NCBI RefSeq assembly: GCF_011038645.2
Contig: NZ_CP064955.1
Coordinates: 744,001-808,000 of the forward strand
Direction of reading: 5' to 3'
DNA length: 64,000 bases
Origin: Corynebacterium qintianiae
GTDB lineage: Bacteria; Actinomycetota; Actinomycetes; Mycobacteriales; Mycobacteriaceae
Every line of letters begins with the position of its first letter. The stretch's first letter is position 1. The notes under the pieces were generated by a model, which saw only the letters and a program-made list of their open reading frames with translations, had not been told where the DNA came from and did not search any database. Below are positions 33,413 to 42,358 of this stretch, piece by piece. A program made the position numbers and the translations under genes.

Positions 33413-34375
33413 TCAGCGCCGGTGTCGTCCGTGCCGCCCTCGACCCTGTTGTTCGCGACGGATGCGAAGCTTCTCTACCTCGGTGAGATAGGTAGCGGAG
33501 GAGGCGCGGAAGCTCGTCGTTGGGGTGAAATCGATCGAGGGCACCGGTGTAGTAGGGCCAGATACGGGGCGGGCACCCAGCGCAGGAATGGCGAGATCCT
33601 CCGGGTCGACTGAACTATCGCGCTCCACGGTCACGGACCAGGTACCATCCGGGAAAACGGTCAAGTCCCAGGGGCGTCGGGGAGATTCCGGCGGGACCGT
33701 CAGTGCGGGCACGGGACGAGATTCCTCGGAAGAATCGCCGACATCGAGGCCGACCATACCTTCGATGATGTGGGCGCGCGCGCACACCTCGCGGTCGCGG
33801 GCAAGGTCGGCGAGCTGGTGGTTGTCTTCGTCGTTAAGCGTGCCCAAGACTCGCCCGTCGAGCGTGGCGACGACAGCATCACCCACCAAGGTCAAACCGA
33901 CGAGCCACTGTGCGGGGGAGCGCAGCGCCAATTCTTCACCAGTGAACTCACCCGTCCCAGTGTTGATGAAAAACATCTCGCCGGGCGGCAGAACGGGGGC
34001 ACCGCCCGGCGCGTCGTTGCGCGGGACAGCGAAGTCCGCCGGCGGGACAAAAATCTCCACCGCGAACCGGCCCTGCTCAGACTCGAACCGTACCCCAGCC
34101 AGCGTGGACGGCGTGAAGCCGGAAGCGTGGACGCGCTCCAGCGACGGGAAGCGCCCGCGGTGGCGTTCGGCGACCTCCCCGATCACAGCGTCACGGGCGT
34201 GCACCCGCCAGCCACGGGTCAGCGGGTCCGGTTCCAAGGTGACACTGAGGTAAGTAGTGCCGTAAATGTTCCCGATGTCGCTGAACAGCAACGGCTGCAG
34301 CACGTTGTCGACGGCGATTTCCTCCGCGGCCCCCCATGCCGACGGGGCGAGGGGGTAAACGGTCGGCCCTTTCAC
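33413..34375 (-). CDS. Conserved hypothetical protein
   Basis: 320 residues, no signal peptide or membrane segment. Two repeated beta-rich units are suggested: YLSVTLEPDPLTRGWRVHARDAVIGEVAERHRGRFPSLERV and AQWLVGLTLVGDAVVATLDGRVLGTLNDEDNHQLADLA, each with a 'G.V' turn followed by a charged helix. A Pro-rich stretch and a basic C-terminus (RIRREQQGRGRHGRHRR) follow. The pattern loosely recalls HIRAN-like modules, but not enough to assign one. It is separated from the cupin gene by 3 nt and probably co-transcribed with it. Confidence 0.7.
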   Translation of the reverse strand: MKGPTVYPLAPSAWGAAEEIAVDNVLQPLLFSDIGNIYGTTYLSVTLEPDPLTRGWRVHARDAVIGEVAERHRGRFPSLERVHASGFTPSTLAGVRFESEQGRFAVEIFVPPADFAVPRNDAPGGAPVLPPGEMFFINTGTGEFTGEELALRSPAQWLVGLTLVGDAVVATLDGRVLGTLNDEDNHQLADLARDREVCARAHIIEGMVGLDVGDSSEESRPVPALTVPPESPRRPWDLTVFPDGTWSVTVERDSSVDPEDLAIPALGARPVSGPTTPVPSIDFTPTTSFRASSATYLTEVEKLRIRREQQGRGRHGRHRR

Positions 34376-34378
34376 TGA

Positions 34379-34795
34379 CTAGTGCTCAGCGGAGTCTGCA
34401 TCCGCCTTGGTGGCGTGGAATGTACCGGGCTTGTGCTCCGGCGGGGCGTAGATGGAGTACACCTTCGCGGGCTCGTCGCCCTCGTTGACGAAGTTGTGCC
34501 ACTTGCCGGACGGGACGAAGATCGCGTCGTCGTCATGAACGATCTCATCGAGCTCGAGCTCCGTCTCGCTGGTACCGATCATGGCGCGCAGGGTTCCCGC
34601 TTCGAGACGCAGGAACTGGTCGTGGCCGTCGTGGACCTCGGCGCCGATCTCGCCCCCTGCGGGGATGGACATGACGGTTAGCTGCAAGTTCTTTCCGGTC
34701 CACAGCGTGTCACGGAAGGCTTCGTTTTCTGTGGTCGCTTTCTCGATGTTGACGGTGTAGGGGTTCGGGCCCTTGTCGCCCTTGCCTTGGGACAT
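34379..34795 (-). CDS. Cupin domain protein
   Basis: 138 residues with one cupin barrel: TVMSIPAGGEIGAEVHDGHDQFLRLEAGTLRAMIG holds motif 1 (H..H...E), and AIFVPSGKWHNFVNEGDEPAKVYSIYAPPEH motif 2. Metal-binding small-molecule sensor or enzyme; the reaction is unknown. Start ATG 34795 is preceded by AAGGAGAG. Confidence 0.88.
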   Translation of the reverse strand: MSQGKGDKGPNPYTVNIEKATTENEAFRDTLWTGKNLQLTVMSIPAGGEIGAEVHDGHDQFLRLEAGTLRAMIGTSETELELDEIVHDDDAIFVPSGKWHNFVNEGDEPAKVYSIYAPPEHKPGTFHATKADADSAEH

Positions 34796-34847
34796 GCTCT
34801 CTCCTTAGAGTCAGGGGACGTGTGTGCCCCCAAGGATACGCACTTTC

Positions 34848-37202
34848 TCACGCCGTGAATGAGCGCAAGTAACGCCCGGTGACAGAGTCGGGTTCACCGG
34901 CGATCGTGGTGGGTGTGCCGAGGGCGACGACACGTCCGCCGGCCGAGCCTGCGCCGGGGCCGATGTCGATGATGTGGTCGGCGCGGGTGATCACGGCCGG
35001 GTTGTGTTCGATGACGATCACGGTCGCGCCGTTGTCTACCAACCGGTCGAGCAGGTTGACCAAGATAGCGGAGTCGGCAACATGCAGGCCGGTGGTCGGC
35101 TCGTCAAGTACGAACATGGTGGCCTTGTCGGAGAGGTGGCTCGCCAGCTTCAGGCGCTGGCGTTCTCCGCCGGAGAGGGTTGTCAGCGGCTGGCCGAGCG
35201 TTATGTAGCCGAGGCCGACGTCTACAAGGTGACCCGCGATGCGCGCGGCGGCCGGCACCTTGTGATCTTTGTGCGCGAAGAACTCCGCAGCCCGGGTGGC
35301 GGGCATGTCGAGAACCTCGGCGATGGTGCGCCCGCCGAAGGTGTGCACGAGCACGGCGTCGTCGAAACGCTTGCCCTCGCACACTTCGCACGGCACGTCG
35401 ACGCCCTGCATGATGCCGAGGTCGACGTAGACCACACCCGCACCCTTGCAGTTTTCGCACGCACCCTCGGAGTTGGGGGAGAACAGGGCGGGCTTGACCC
35501 CGTTGGCCTTGGCGAAGGCTTTGCGGATCGGATCGAGCGCGCCCGTGTACGTCGCCGGGTTGGAGCGGCGCGAGCCGGAGATCTGCGACTGGTCCACCCA
35601 CACGGTGTTCTCGTCCAGGGGGATCGCCTGCACCAGCGACGACTTGCCTGAACCGGCCACACCCGTGATTACGGTGAGCGCCTCGCGGGGGATGTCGACA
35701 TCCACGCCGGTGAGGTTGTTGGCGCTGGCGCCGCGCACCTCGATTTGGCCGCTACCTGCGCGGGCCTCGGAATCGGGTTTGAGGCTGTAGCGCTCGTGGA
35801 GGTGCCGGCCGGTCACCGTGTCGGCGCTCTTCAGCTCGGCCACGGTGCCCTCGAACACCACCACACCGCCGTCTGTTCCAGCGCCGGGGCCGAGCTCCAC
35901 GACGTGGTCAGCAATCTCGATGGTTTGCGGCTTGTGTTCGACGACGAGGACGGTGTTGCCCTTGTCCCGGAGCTCGAGCAGCAGCGTATTCATCCGCTCG
36001 ATGTCGTCGGGGTGGAGGCCCGCGGTGGGCTCGTCGAAGATGTAGGTCACGTCGGTCAAGGCTGAACCCAGGTGGCGGATCATCTTGATGCGCTGGACTT
36101 CACCGCCGGACAGGGTCGACGACGGCCGGTCCAGCGTGATGTAGCCCAGTCCGATGGTGACGAAGTGACCCAGTGTCTCCTGGATTGCGCCAACGAGCGG
36201 CGTAACGGACGGTACATCCACGGAAGAGAACCATTTTGCCAGGTCGGCGACCTCCATCGAGCATAGCTCGGCGATGTTCTTGCCGTTGATACGCGATTCG
36301 AGCACGTGCGGCGCGAGGCGCGTACCGCCGCAGGAGGGGCAGGGCCCGGAGGTGACGGCGCGCTCGACGAACTCGCGCATCGCCTTCTGCATCCCCTCCT
36401 TCTCCTTGCTCAGGACTGACTTGGTCAGCTTGGGGATCAGCCCTTCGTAGGTGGTGTTAAAGCCCAGGTAGTCGACCTTTTGGGGCTCCGCGAAGAGCAG
36501 CATGTCCAGCTGCTCCTTGGTAAAATCCTGCAGGGGTTTATCGGCGGGGAAAAACCCGGAATCCGCGTAGTGGCGCAGCTGCCACGACCCGGGTTTGTAA
36601 CCGGGGACGTTGATGGCGCCGTCGTCAAGCGATTTTTGCTTGTCGACGACCTGCTCAACGTCAAAGGTCGACGCCCTGCCGGTGCCCTCGCACTCGGGGC
36701 ACATCCCGCCGGTGCGCTTGTAGTCTTTGAGCACCTTTTTGTTGCCCCGGGCGTCGGTAAGCACGCCGCCGCCGCTGACGGAAGGCACGTTGAACGAATA
36801 CGCCCCAGGGCCCCCTGCGTTGGGTTCGGCGATGCGCGAGAACAACACGCGCAGCATGGCGGTGGCGTCCGTCGCCGTGCCCACGGTGGAGCGCACGTTA
36901 GCGCCGAGCTGGTTCTGGTCCACCGTGATGGCGGTGGTGATGCCCTCGAGGCGGTCGACGTCGGGCCGCGCCATCGAGGGCATGAAGCCCTGCACGAAGG
37001 TGGAATAGGTCTCGTTGATCAAGCGACGCGACTCGGCCGCGATGGTGTCGAACACCAGCGAGGACTTGCCGGAACCGGACAAGCCGGCGAAAACTGTCAG
37101 GCGGCGCTTCGGGATCGTCAGAGAGACGTTTTTCAGGTTGTTTTCGTTGGCACCGACGACCGTGATGGTGTCGTGCCGGTCCGCGACATGGGCCGCGATC
37201 AC
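34848..37202 (-). CDS. UvrA paralogue (short, class II type)
   Basis: 784 residues against about 940 for housekeeping UvrA. Two ABC modules are present: GLSGSGKSSLVFDT with LSGGEVQRIKMIRHL and IFDEPTAGLHPDD, then GVAGSGKSSLVQ with LSGGERQRLKLASHL and FVLDEPTTGLHVAD. Zinc modules CPECEGTGR, CPSCGGTR and CENCKGAG/CEVCEGKR are kept, but the UvrB-binding insertion seems missing. Such proteins occur with antibiotic producers and resistance or replace UvrA partly. It overlaps the DUF808 gene by 4 nt at its 5' end. Confidence 0.88.
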   Translation of the reverse strand: MIAAHVADRHDTITVVGANENNLKNVSLTIPKRRLTVFAGLSGSGKSSLVFDTIAAESRRLINETYSTFVQGFMPSMARPDVDRLEGITTAITVDQNQLGANVRSTVGTATDATAMLRVLFSRIAEPNAGGPGAYSFNVPSVSGGGVLTDARGNKKVLKDYKRTGGMCPECEGTGRASTFDVEQVVDKQKSLDDGAINVPGYKPGSWQLRHYADSGFFPADKPLQDFTKEQLDMLLFAEPQKVDYLGFNTTYEGLIPKLTKSVLSKEKEGMQKAMREFVERAVTSGPCPSCGGTRLAPHVLESRINGKNIAELCSMEVADLAKWFSSVDVPSVTPLVGAIQETLGHFVTIGLGYITLDRPSSTLSGGEVQRIKMIRHLGSALTDVTYIFDEPTAGLHPDDIERMNTLLLELRDKGNTVLVVEHKPQTIEIADHVVELGPGAGTDGGVVVFEGTVAELKSADTVTGRHLHERYSLKPDSEARAGSGQIEVRGASANNLTGVDVDIPREALTVITGVAGSGKSSLVQAIPLDENTVWVDQSQISGSRRSNPATYTGALDPIRKAFAKANGVKPALFSPNSEGACENCKGAGVVYVDLGIMQGVDVPCEVCEGKRFDDAVLVHTFGGRTIAEVLDMPATRAAEFFAHKDHKVPAAARIAGHLVDVGLGYITLGQPLTTLSGGERQRLKLASHLSDKATMFVLDEPTTGLHVADSAILVNLLDRLVDNGATVIVIEHNPAVITRADHIIDIGPGAGSAGGRVVALGTPTTIAGEPDSVTGRYLRSFTA

Positions 37203-38131
37203 GCCGCTGCCTTCTTCGACGGCAGAGCCTTCTTCACCAGTGTGACGACAGCAACGACAACGAAGCCCGAAATCAACCCGACGATGAGGGATACCCCGGT
37301 GTCCACGAGCCAGTTGAGGAAACCGTTTCCACCGAGTGCCTCTTGACCGACAACAATGAGGTGGTGCAGCCAGTGCCAGCCGAAGACCTCGTCGAAGCCG
37401 CGGATGATCAAGTGCCCGCCGACCCAGAGCATCGCCACGGTCCCGATGATTCCGATGGCGCTGAGGACGTACGGCATTGCCTTGACCAGCGCGCGGCCGA
37501 GACCCGGGGTATTGCCTCGGCGGATCATGCCGAGCCCGATGTCGTCCACCTTCACCAACAGGGCTACCGCGCCGTAAACGGCGAGGGTAATGAAGATGCC
37601 CACGGTAGCCAGTACCGCAGCCTCCATCCAGATCGGCTCGTCCTTTACCTCATCGAGCGAAATGATCATGATTTCGGCGGAAAGTATGAGGTCCGTGCGG
37701 ATGGCGCTATTAACCAGCGCGTCCTCGTCCTTCGGGTCTTTGTCCGCACCGTGGTCCTCGGGTTCGCCGCTGTGGGAGGAGAACTTGTGGATGATTTTTT
37801 CCGCGCCCTCGAAGCACAAGTAGGCGCCGCCGAGCATGAGGATGGGCACCAGCGCCCACGGGGCGACGGCGTTGAGGATCAACGCGACCGGAAGGATGAA
37901 GAGCAGCTTGTTGCGCAGCGAACCCTTCGCGATGCGCCAGATCATCGGCAGCTCGCGCGCCGGGGTGACGTCTTGGACGTACTGCGGGGTCACAGCCGCG
38001 TCGTCGATCACCACTCCGGCGGCCTTGGCTGACGTCTTGGCCGCCATGGCCGCGATATCGTCCGTGGATGCGGCAGCGGTGCGCGCGATGAGCGCGACGT
38101 CGTCAAGCAGGGCGAGGAGGCCACCGGCCAT
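37199..38131 (-). CDS. DUF808 family membrane protein (YedI-like)
   Basis: 310 residues, multiple helices. The DUF808 signature GGLLALLDDVALIARTAAASTDDIAAMAAKTSAKAAGVVIDDAAVTPQYV opens the protein, and SLRNKLLFILPVALILNAVAPWALVPILMLGGAYLCFEGAEK and EMIIISLDEV-like RTDLILSAEIMIISL follow. Function unknown; E. coli YedI is a relative. It precedes the UvrA paralogue in the same operon. Confidence 0.9.
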   Translation of the reverse strand: MAGGLLALLDDVALIARTAAASTDDIAAMAAKTSAKAAGVVIDDAAVTPQYVQDVTPARELPMIWRIAKGSLRNKLLFILPVALILNAVAPWALVPILMLGGAYLCFEGAEKIIHKFSSHSGEPEDHGADKDPKDEDALVNSAIRTDLILSAEIMIISLDEVKDEPIWMEAAVLATVGIFITLAVYGAVALLVKVDDIGLGMIRRGNTPGLGRALVKAMPYVLSAIGIIGTVAMLWVGGHLIIRGFDEVFGWHWLHHLIVVGQEALGGNGFLNWLVDTGVSLIVGLISGFVVVAVVTLVKKALPSKKAAA

Positions 38132-38201
38132 GGGGTGCCCCTTTCTTTAAGAGGTATAGACGGGGAGACATGGAAATCCTAGTGCAACCAGGGTGCTTCG
38201 G

Positions 38202-38207
38202 TAGGGT
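38202..38207 (+). promoter_or_regulatory. Candidate -10 element of the DUF2218 gene (leaderless)
   Basis: TAGGGT ends 6 nt before ATG 38214. Confidence 0.4.
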
Positions 38208-38213
38208 GTGGTC

Positions 38214-38552
38214 ATGTCTGAACTCGTCACCTCCACGGCCCGCGTCGCCACCGAGCGTCCCGCACGCTATGCCAAGCAACTGGCCAGCCATTTCAGCCGC
38301 AAGATCGAGACGGCTTTCGACCCCGATGCCGGGCGGGGCCAACTGATCTTCCCGAAGGGGGAAGACGGGGTGCCGATGGGCACGTGCGACATGCTCTGCG
38401 GTGACAACGTCTTGGTCCTTGCGATGGAGGCGCCAGTGCACGACATCGAGCGTGTCGAAGCGATCGTAGGGACCCATTTGGCCCGATTCGGGGCGAACGA
38501 TGGACTCGTGGTCACGTGGGTGCGAGCAGGCGGCGAGGGGAGCCAAGGGTAA
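38214..38552 (+). CDS. DUF2218 domain protein
   Basis: 112 residues: VTSTARVATERPARYAKQLASHFSRKIE then a middle GQLIFPKGEDGVPMGTCDMLCGDNVLVLAMEAP and VEAIVGTHLARFGA, the complete DUF2218 pattern. In other actinobacteria DUF2218 genes sit beside siderophore-interacting proteins, where they may be haem/iron-linked; none is adjacent here. Start ATG 38214 rather than the in-frame GTG at 38208 because of the -10 spacing. Confidence 0.88.
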   Translation: MSELVTSTARVATERPARYAKQLASHFSRKIETAFDPDAGRGQLIFPKGEDGVPMGTCDMLCGDNVLVLAMEAPVHDIERVEAIVGTHLARFGANDGLVVTWVRAGGEGSQG

Positions 38553-38739
38553 ACAGGGGGTTAATTATTCACTCGCCCAGGCGTGACACGCAGGGGAAAC
38601 GGAAGGGACTCTCAGGAGTCTCTTCAATTTTTCTTAAAAGTTCGTTTTCTGTGATGGAATAAACGGAGTTCGCCGAAGTGTGACTAGTCGCACTAAAAGG
38701 GCGAATCTGTATCTGGACAGACAACGAAGGAGATTCGCT

Positions 38740-40332
38740 TTGCGCTTCGGAAAAGTAGCTACCGCCATCGTGGCCAGCACGCTGACGCTGAGCCTCGCGG
38801 CCTGCGGCGGTTCGGACTCGGGCTCGAGCAATGCGGCGGGTGAGGGCGGGGACAACTACGTGCTTGCTCACGGTGTCGAGCCTCAAAACCCGCTTGTCCC
38901 GGGCAACACCAACGAGAACGGCGGCGGCCGGATCGTGGATAACATTTACTCCGGTCTCGTGTACTACGACGGTGAGGGCAAAGCCCACAACGAGCTGGCG
39001 GAGTCCATCGAACTCGAGGGCGACAAGACCTACCGCGTCACCCTGAAAGACGCTAAGTGGTCCGACGGATCCCCCGTCACTGCTGAGGATTTTGTCAAGG
39101 CGTGGAACTACACCGTGGAGAACGCGCTTCTCGGTTCCTACTTCTTCGAGCCCATCCTGGGCTACGAGGAGGGCAAGCCCGAGATGGAGGGTTTGAAGGT
39201 CGTCGATGACAAAACCTTCACCATCGAGCTGAACCAGCCGGAGGCCGACTTCGCCTCCCGCCTCGGCTACTCTGCCTACTTCCCGATGCACCCGAGCGCC
39301 TACGACGACATCGATGCCTACGGTGAGAGCCCGATCTCCAACGGCCCGTACAAGCTCGCGGAGTGGAACCACAACCAGGACGCCCTCATTGTTCCGAACG
39401 AGGAGTACCAAGGGGAGCGCGAGGCGCAGAACGACGGCGTGAATTTCGTCTTCTACGCGCAGCAGGACGCCGCGTACGCCGACCTGCTCGCAGGCAACCT
39501 CGACGTGCTGGATGAGATTCCGGACTCCGCGTTCGCGACGTTCGAGGATGAGCTCGGTGACCGCGCGGTCAACCAGCCGTCGGCAGTGTTCCAGTCATTC
39601 ACCATCCCTGAGCGCCTCGAGCACTTCTCCGGGGAGGAGGGGAAGCTGCGCCGTGCCGCCCTCTCGCGTGCGATCGACCGTCAGCAGATCACCGACACGA
39701 TCTTCCAGGGCACCCGCACCCCGGCCACCGACTTCACTTCCCCGGTGATCCCGGGCCACTCGGACAGCCTGGAAGGCGCGGAGGTGCTCCAGTACGACCC
39801 CGAGGAGGCCAAGCGCCTCTGGGCCGAAGCCGACGCGATTTCCCCGTTCACCGGAGAATTCTCTATCTCCTACAACGCTGACGGCGGCCACCAGGCGTGG
39901 GCTGACGCCGTGGCGAACTCGATCCGCAACACCCTGGGCATCGAGGCAGTGGGCAACGCGTACCCGGACTTCAAGTCCCTGCGCGACGACGTGACCAACC
40001 GTACGATCAACGGTGCGTTCCGCACCGGCTGGCAGGCGGACTACCCGTCGCTGGGTAACTTCCTCGGCCCCTTGTACGCCACCGGCGCCGGCTCCAACGA
40101 CGGGGACTACTCCAACGCGAAGTTCGACCAGTTGCTCAAGGATGCTGCCAACTCCGGCGACATTGAGAGCGCAACCCCGATCTACAACCAGGCGCAGGAG
40201 ATTCTCCTGACCGACCTGCCGGCGATCCCCCTGTGGTACTCCAACGTGACAGGCGGATCCTCCGAGAACGTCGACAATGTGACCTTCTCCTGGAAGTCCC
40301 AACCGGTCTACTACGAAGTGACCAAGAAATAA
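38740..40332 (+). CDS. oppA: Oligopeptide ABC transporter substrate-binding lipoprotein
   Basis: 530 residues from TTG 38740. The frame is open from 38680, but a GAAGGAG ribosome-binding site 7 nt before the TTG and the resulting clean lipoprotein signal (MRFGKVATAIVASTLTLSLA, lipobox LAAC) decide the start. The SBP family 5 pattern is clear: YSGLVYYDGEGKAHNELAESI, WSDGSPVTAEDFVKAWNYT, SNGPYKLAEW and RRAALSRAIDRQQI. It delivers peptides to OppBC. A GC-rich hairpin separates it from oppB. Confidence 0.93.
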   Translation: MRFGKVATAIVASTLTLSLAACGGSDSGSSNAAGEGGDNYVLAHGVEPQNPLVPGNTNENGGGRIVDNIYSGLVYYDGEGKAHNELAESIELEGDKTYRVTLKDAKWSDGSPVTAEDFVKAWNYTVENALLGSYFFEPILGYEEGKPEMEGLKVVDDKTFTIELNQPEADFASRLGYSAYFPMHPSAYDDIDAYGESPISNGPYKLAEWNHNQDALIVPNEEYQGEREAQNDGVNFVFYAQQDAAYADLLAGNLDVLDEIPDSAFATFEDELGDRAVNQPSAVFQSFTIPERLEHFSGEEGKLRRAALSRAIDRQQITDTIFQGTRTPATDFTSPVIPGHSDSLEGAEVLQYDPEEAKRLWAEADAISPFTGEFSISYNADGGHQAWADAVANSIRNTLGIEAVGNAYPDFKSLRDDVTNRTINGAFRTGWQADYPSLGNFLGPLYATGAGSNDGDYSNAKFDQLLKDAANSGDIESATPIYNQAQEILLTDLPAIPLWYSNVTGGSSENVDNVTFSWKSQPVYYEVTKK

Positions 40333-40351
40333 CGGCTCAGTGAGTCCCACC

Positions 40352-40380
40352 CGCCCCGCTCGCGCTCTGCCGGCGGGGCG
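40352..40380 (+). terminator. Hairpin between oppA and oppB (partial terminator)
   Basis: CGCCCCGC (40352-40359) pairs with GCGGGGCG (40373-40380). The T-rich tract after it is weak (TCAGTCTTTG). Such hairpins let the binding protein be made in excess over the permease. Confidence 0.6.
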
Positions 40381-40452
40381 TCAGTCTTTGCGCCATAAAT
40401 AGTATTCAAACAATTGCAAATATAGATCAACAGAATAGGAGAGCCCGCGACC

Positions 40453-41379
40453 ATGTTGCGTTACATCGGGCGACGCCTCCTCCAGATGATCCCGGTATTC
40501 TTCGGCGCCACGCTGCTTCTGTACGCGCTGGTGTTTTTGATGCCGGGTGACCCGGTCCAAGCCCTCGGTGGCGACCGTGGACTGACGGAGGCGGCGCGAG
40601 CGCGCATCGAGGCTGAATACAACCTCGATAAGCCTTTCATTGTGCAGTACCTGCTTTACCTCAAGGGCATTTTCACCGGAGACTTCGGCACCACGTTCTC
40701 GGGCCAGCCAGTCTCCTCCGTGATGGCGAACGCCTTCCCCGTCACCATCAAGCTCGCGCTCATGGCGCTGGCATTCGAGGCCTTCTTCGGCATCATCTTC
40801 GGCGTCATCGCCGGCGTGCGCCGCGGCGGAATCTTCGACTCCACCATCCTCCTCGTCTCCCTGTTCGTCATCGCGGTACCGTCCTTCGTCATCGGCTTCG
40901 TGCTCCAGTACGTCGTCGGCGTGCAGTGGGGGCTTTTGCCTGTAACGGTGGGGCGCAACGAAACGTTTACTGCGCTTCTCATGCCGGCGGTGGTGCTCGG
41001 TGCCCTGTCCTTCGCGTACGTTCTCAGGCTGACGCGCCAGTCCGTGAGCGAGAACCTGCGCGCCGACTACGTGCGCACCGCCCGAGCGAAGGGTCTAGGC
41101 AACGGCCAGGTGATGGGCCGACACGTGCTGCGCAACTCGCTCATTCCCGTGGTGACCTTCCTCGGTGCAGACCTGGGCGCGCTCATGGGCGGCGCGATCG
41201 TCACCGAGGGAATCTTCGGCATCAACGGCGTCGGCGGCACGATCTACCAGGCCATCATTAAAGGCGAGCCCGCCACCGTGGTGTCCTTCACCACGGTGCT
41301 GGTCATCGTCTACATTGTGGCCAACTTGATCGTCGACCTCCTCTACGCCGTTCTCGACCCAAGGATCCGCTATGCCTAA
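40453..41379 (+). CDS. oppB: Oligopeptide ABC transporter permease
   Basis: 308 residues, six helices. Begins with the OppB/DppB N-terminus YIGRRLLQMIPVFFGATLLL and MPGDPVQALGGD. The EAA loop is YVRTARAKGLGNGQVMGRHVLRNSLIPV, which contacts the ATPase. Overlaps oppC by 8 nt. Confidence 0.94.
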   Translation: MLRYIGRRLLQMIPVFFGATLLLYALVFLMPGDPVQALGGDRGLTEAARARIEAEYNLDKPFIVQYLLYLKGIFTGDFGTTFSGQPVSSVMANAFPVTIKLALMALAFEAFFGIIFGVIAGVRRGGIFDSTILLVSLFVIAVPSFVIGFVLQYVVGVQWGLLPVTVGRNETFTALLMPAVVLGALSFAYVLRLTRQSVSENLRADYVRTARAKGLGNGQVMGRHVLRNSLIPVVTFLGADLGALMGGAIVTEGIFGINGVGGTIYQAIIKGEPATVVSFTTVLVIVYIVANLIVDLLYAVLDPRIRYA

Positions 41380-42358
41380 CCCCGTGCCAGCTCAAGGAGC
41401 AGAAAACCTTGTCGACGCCCGCCTGCGACGCGGGCAGGAATACTTCATCGCGGACACCGACGAGACCGGCCTCGGCGCCGTCGACGCTGTGCCCGACGAC
41501 TCCGCCCCTTCCAGCCAGTGGGGTGAGGCCTGGCGTTACCTGCGCCGACGCCCGCTGTTCTGGGTCTCGGCCGCCCTGATTCTCTTGGCACTGGCGATGG
41601 CCATCTTCCCGAGCTTGTTCACCAGCGTCGACCCCCGCGAGTGCGTCCTGTCGCGCTCATTGGCGGGGCCGGAGGCCGGCCACCCCTTCGGCTTCGACCG
41701 CCAGGGCTGCGACATTTACTCGCGCACCATCTACGGTGCGCGCGCGTCCGTGACTGTGGGCGTGCTGACTACCGTGATCGTCAGCCTTCTCGGTGCACTG
41801 GTCGGGGCGCTCGCCGGGTTTTACGGCGGCGTCCTGGATACCATCCTGTCGCGCCTGACGGACATTTTCTTCGCTGTGCCTCTCGTGCTCGCGGCGATCG
41901 TCGTCATGTCCATGTTCCAGAACAACCGCTCCATCTGGATGGTGGTGTTCGCTCTAGCTATGTTCGGCTGGACACAGATCGCCCGCATCACCCGCGGAGC
42001 GGTCATGGGGGTAAAAAACGACGAGTTCGTCACCGCCGCCCGCGCTCTCGGCGCCTCCGACGCACGAATCATCGCTTCCCACATCATGCCCAACGCCGCC
42101 GCGCCGATCATCGTCTACGCCACTGTTGCGCTCGGCACGTTCATTGTCGCCGAGGCGACGTTGTCCTTCCTGGGCATCGGGTTGCCCACGACGGTTGTGT
42201 CGTGGGGCGGCGACATTTCAGCGGCGCAGGCGTCGCTACGCACCCAGCCGATGGTGCTGTTCTACCCGGCTATCGCGCTCGCGCTGACGGTGCTGAGCTT
42301 CATCATGATGGGCGACGCCGTGCGCGACGCTCTTGACCCGAAGGCGAGGACCCGATGA
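41372..42358 (+). CDS. oppC: Oligopeptide ABC transporter permease
   Basis: 328 residues. A cytoplasmic N-terminal arm (WGEAWRYLRRRPLFWVSAAL) precedes six helices. HPFGFDRQGCDIYSRTIYGARASVTVG is the family signature, and FVTAARALGASDARIIASHIMPNAAAPI is the EAA loop. Forms the channel with OppB. Overlaps the ATPase gene by 4 nt. Confidence 0.94.
   Translation: MPNPVPAQGAENLVDARLRRGQEYFIADTDETGLGAVDAVPDDSAPSSQWGEAWRYLRRRPLFWVSAALILLALAMAIFPSLFTSVDPRECVLSRSLAGPEAGHPFGFDRQGCDIYSRTIYGARASVTVGVLTTVIVSLLGALVGALAGFYGGVLDTILSRLTDIFFAVPLVLAAIVVMSMFQNNRSIWMVVFALAMFGWTQIARITRGAVMGVKNDEFVTAARALGASDARIIASHIMPNAAAPIIVYATVALGTFIVAEATLSFLGIGLPTTVVSWGGDISAAQASLRTQPMVLFYPAIALALTVLSFIMMGDAVRDALDPKARTR

Noticed and set aside
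37199..37202. DUF808-UvrA paralogue overlap as evidence of a joint repair system
   Set aside because: Four-base overlaps are common between unrelated operon neighbours; nothing else links the two proteins.
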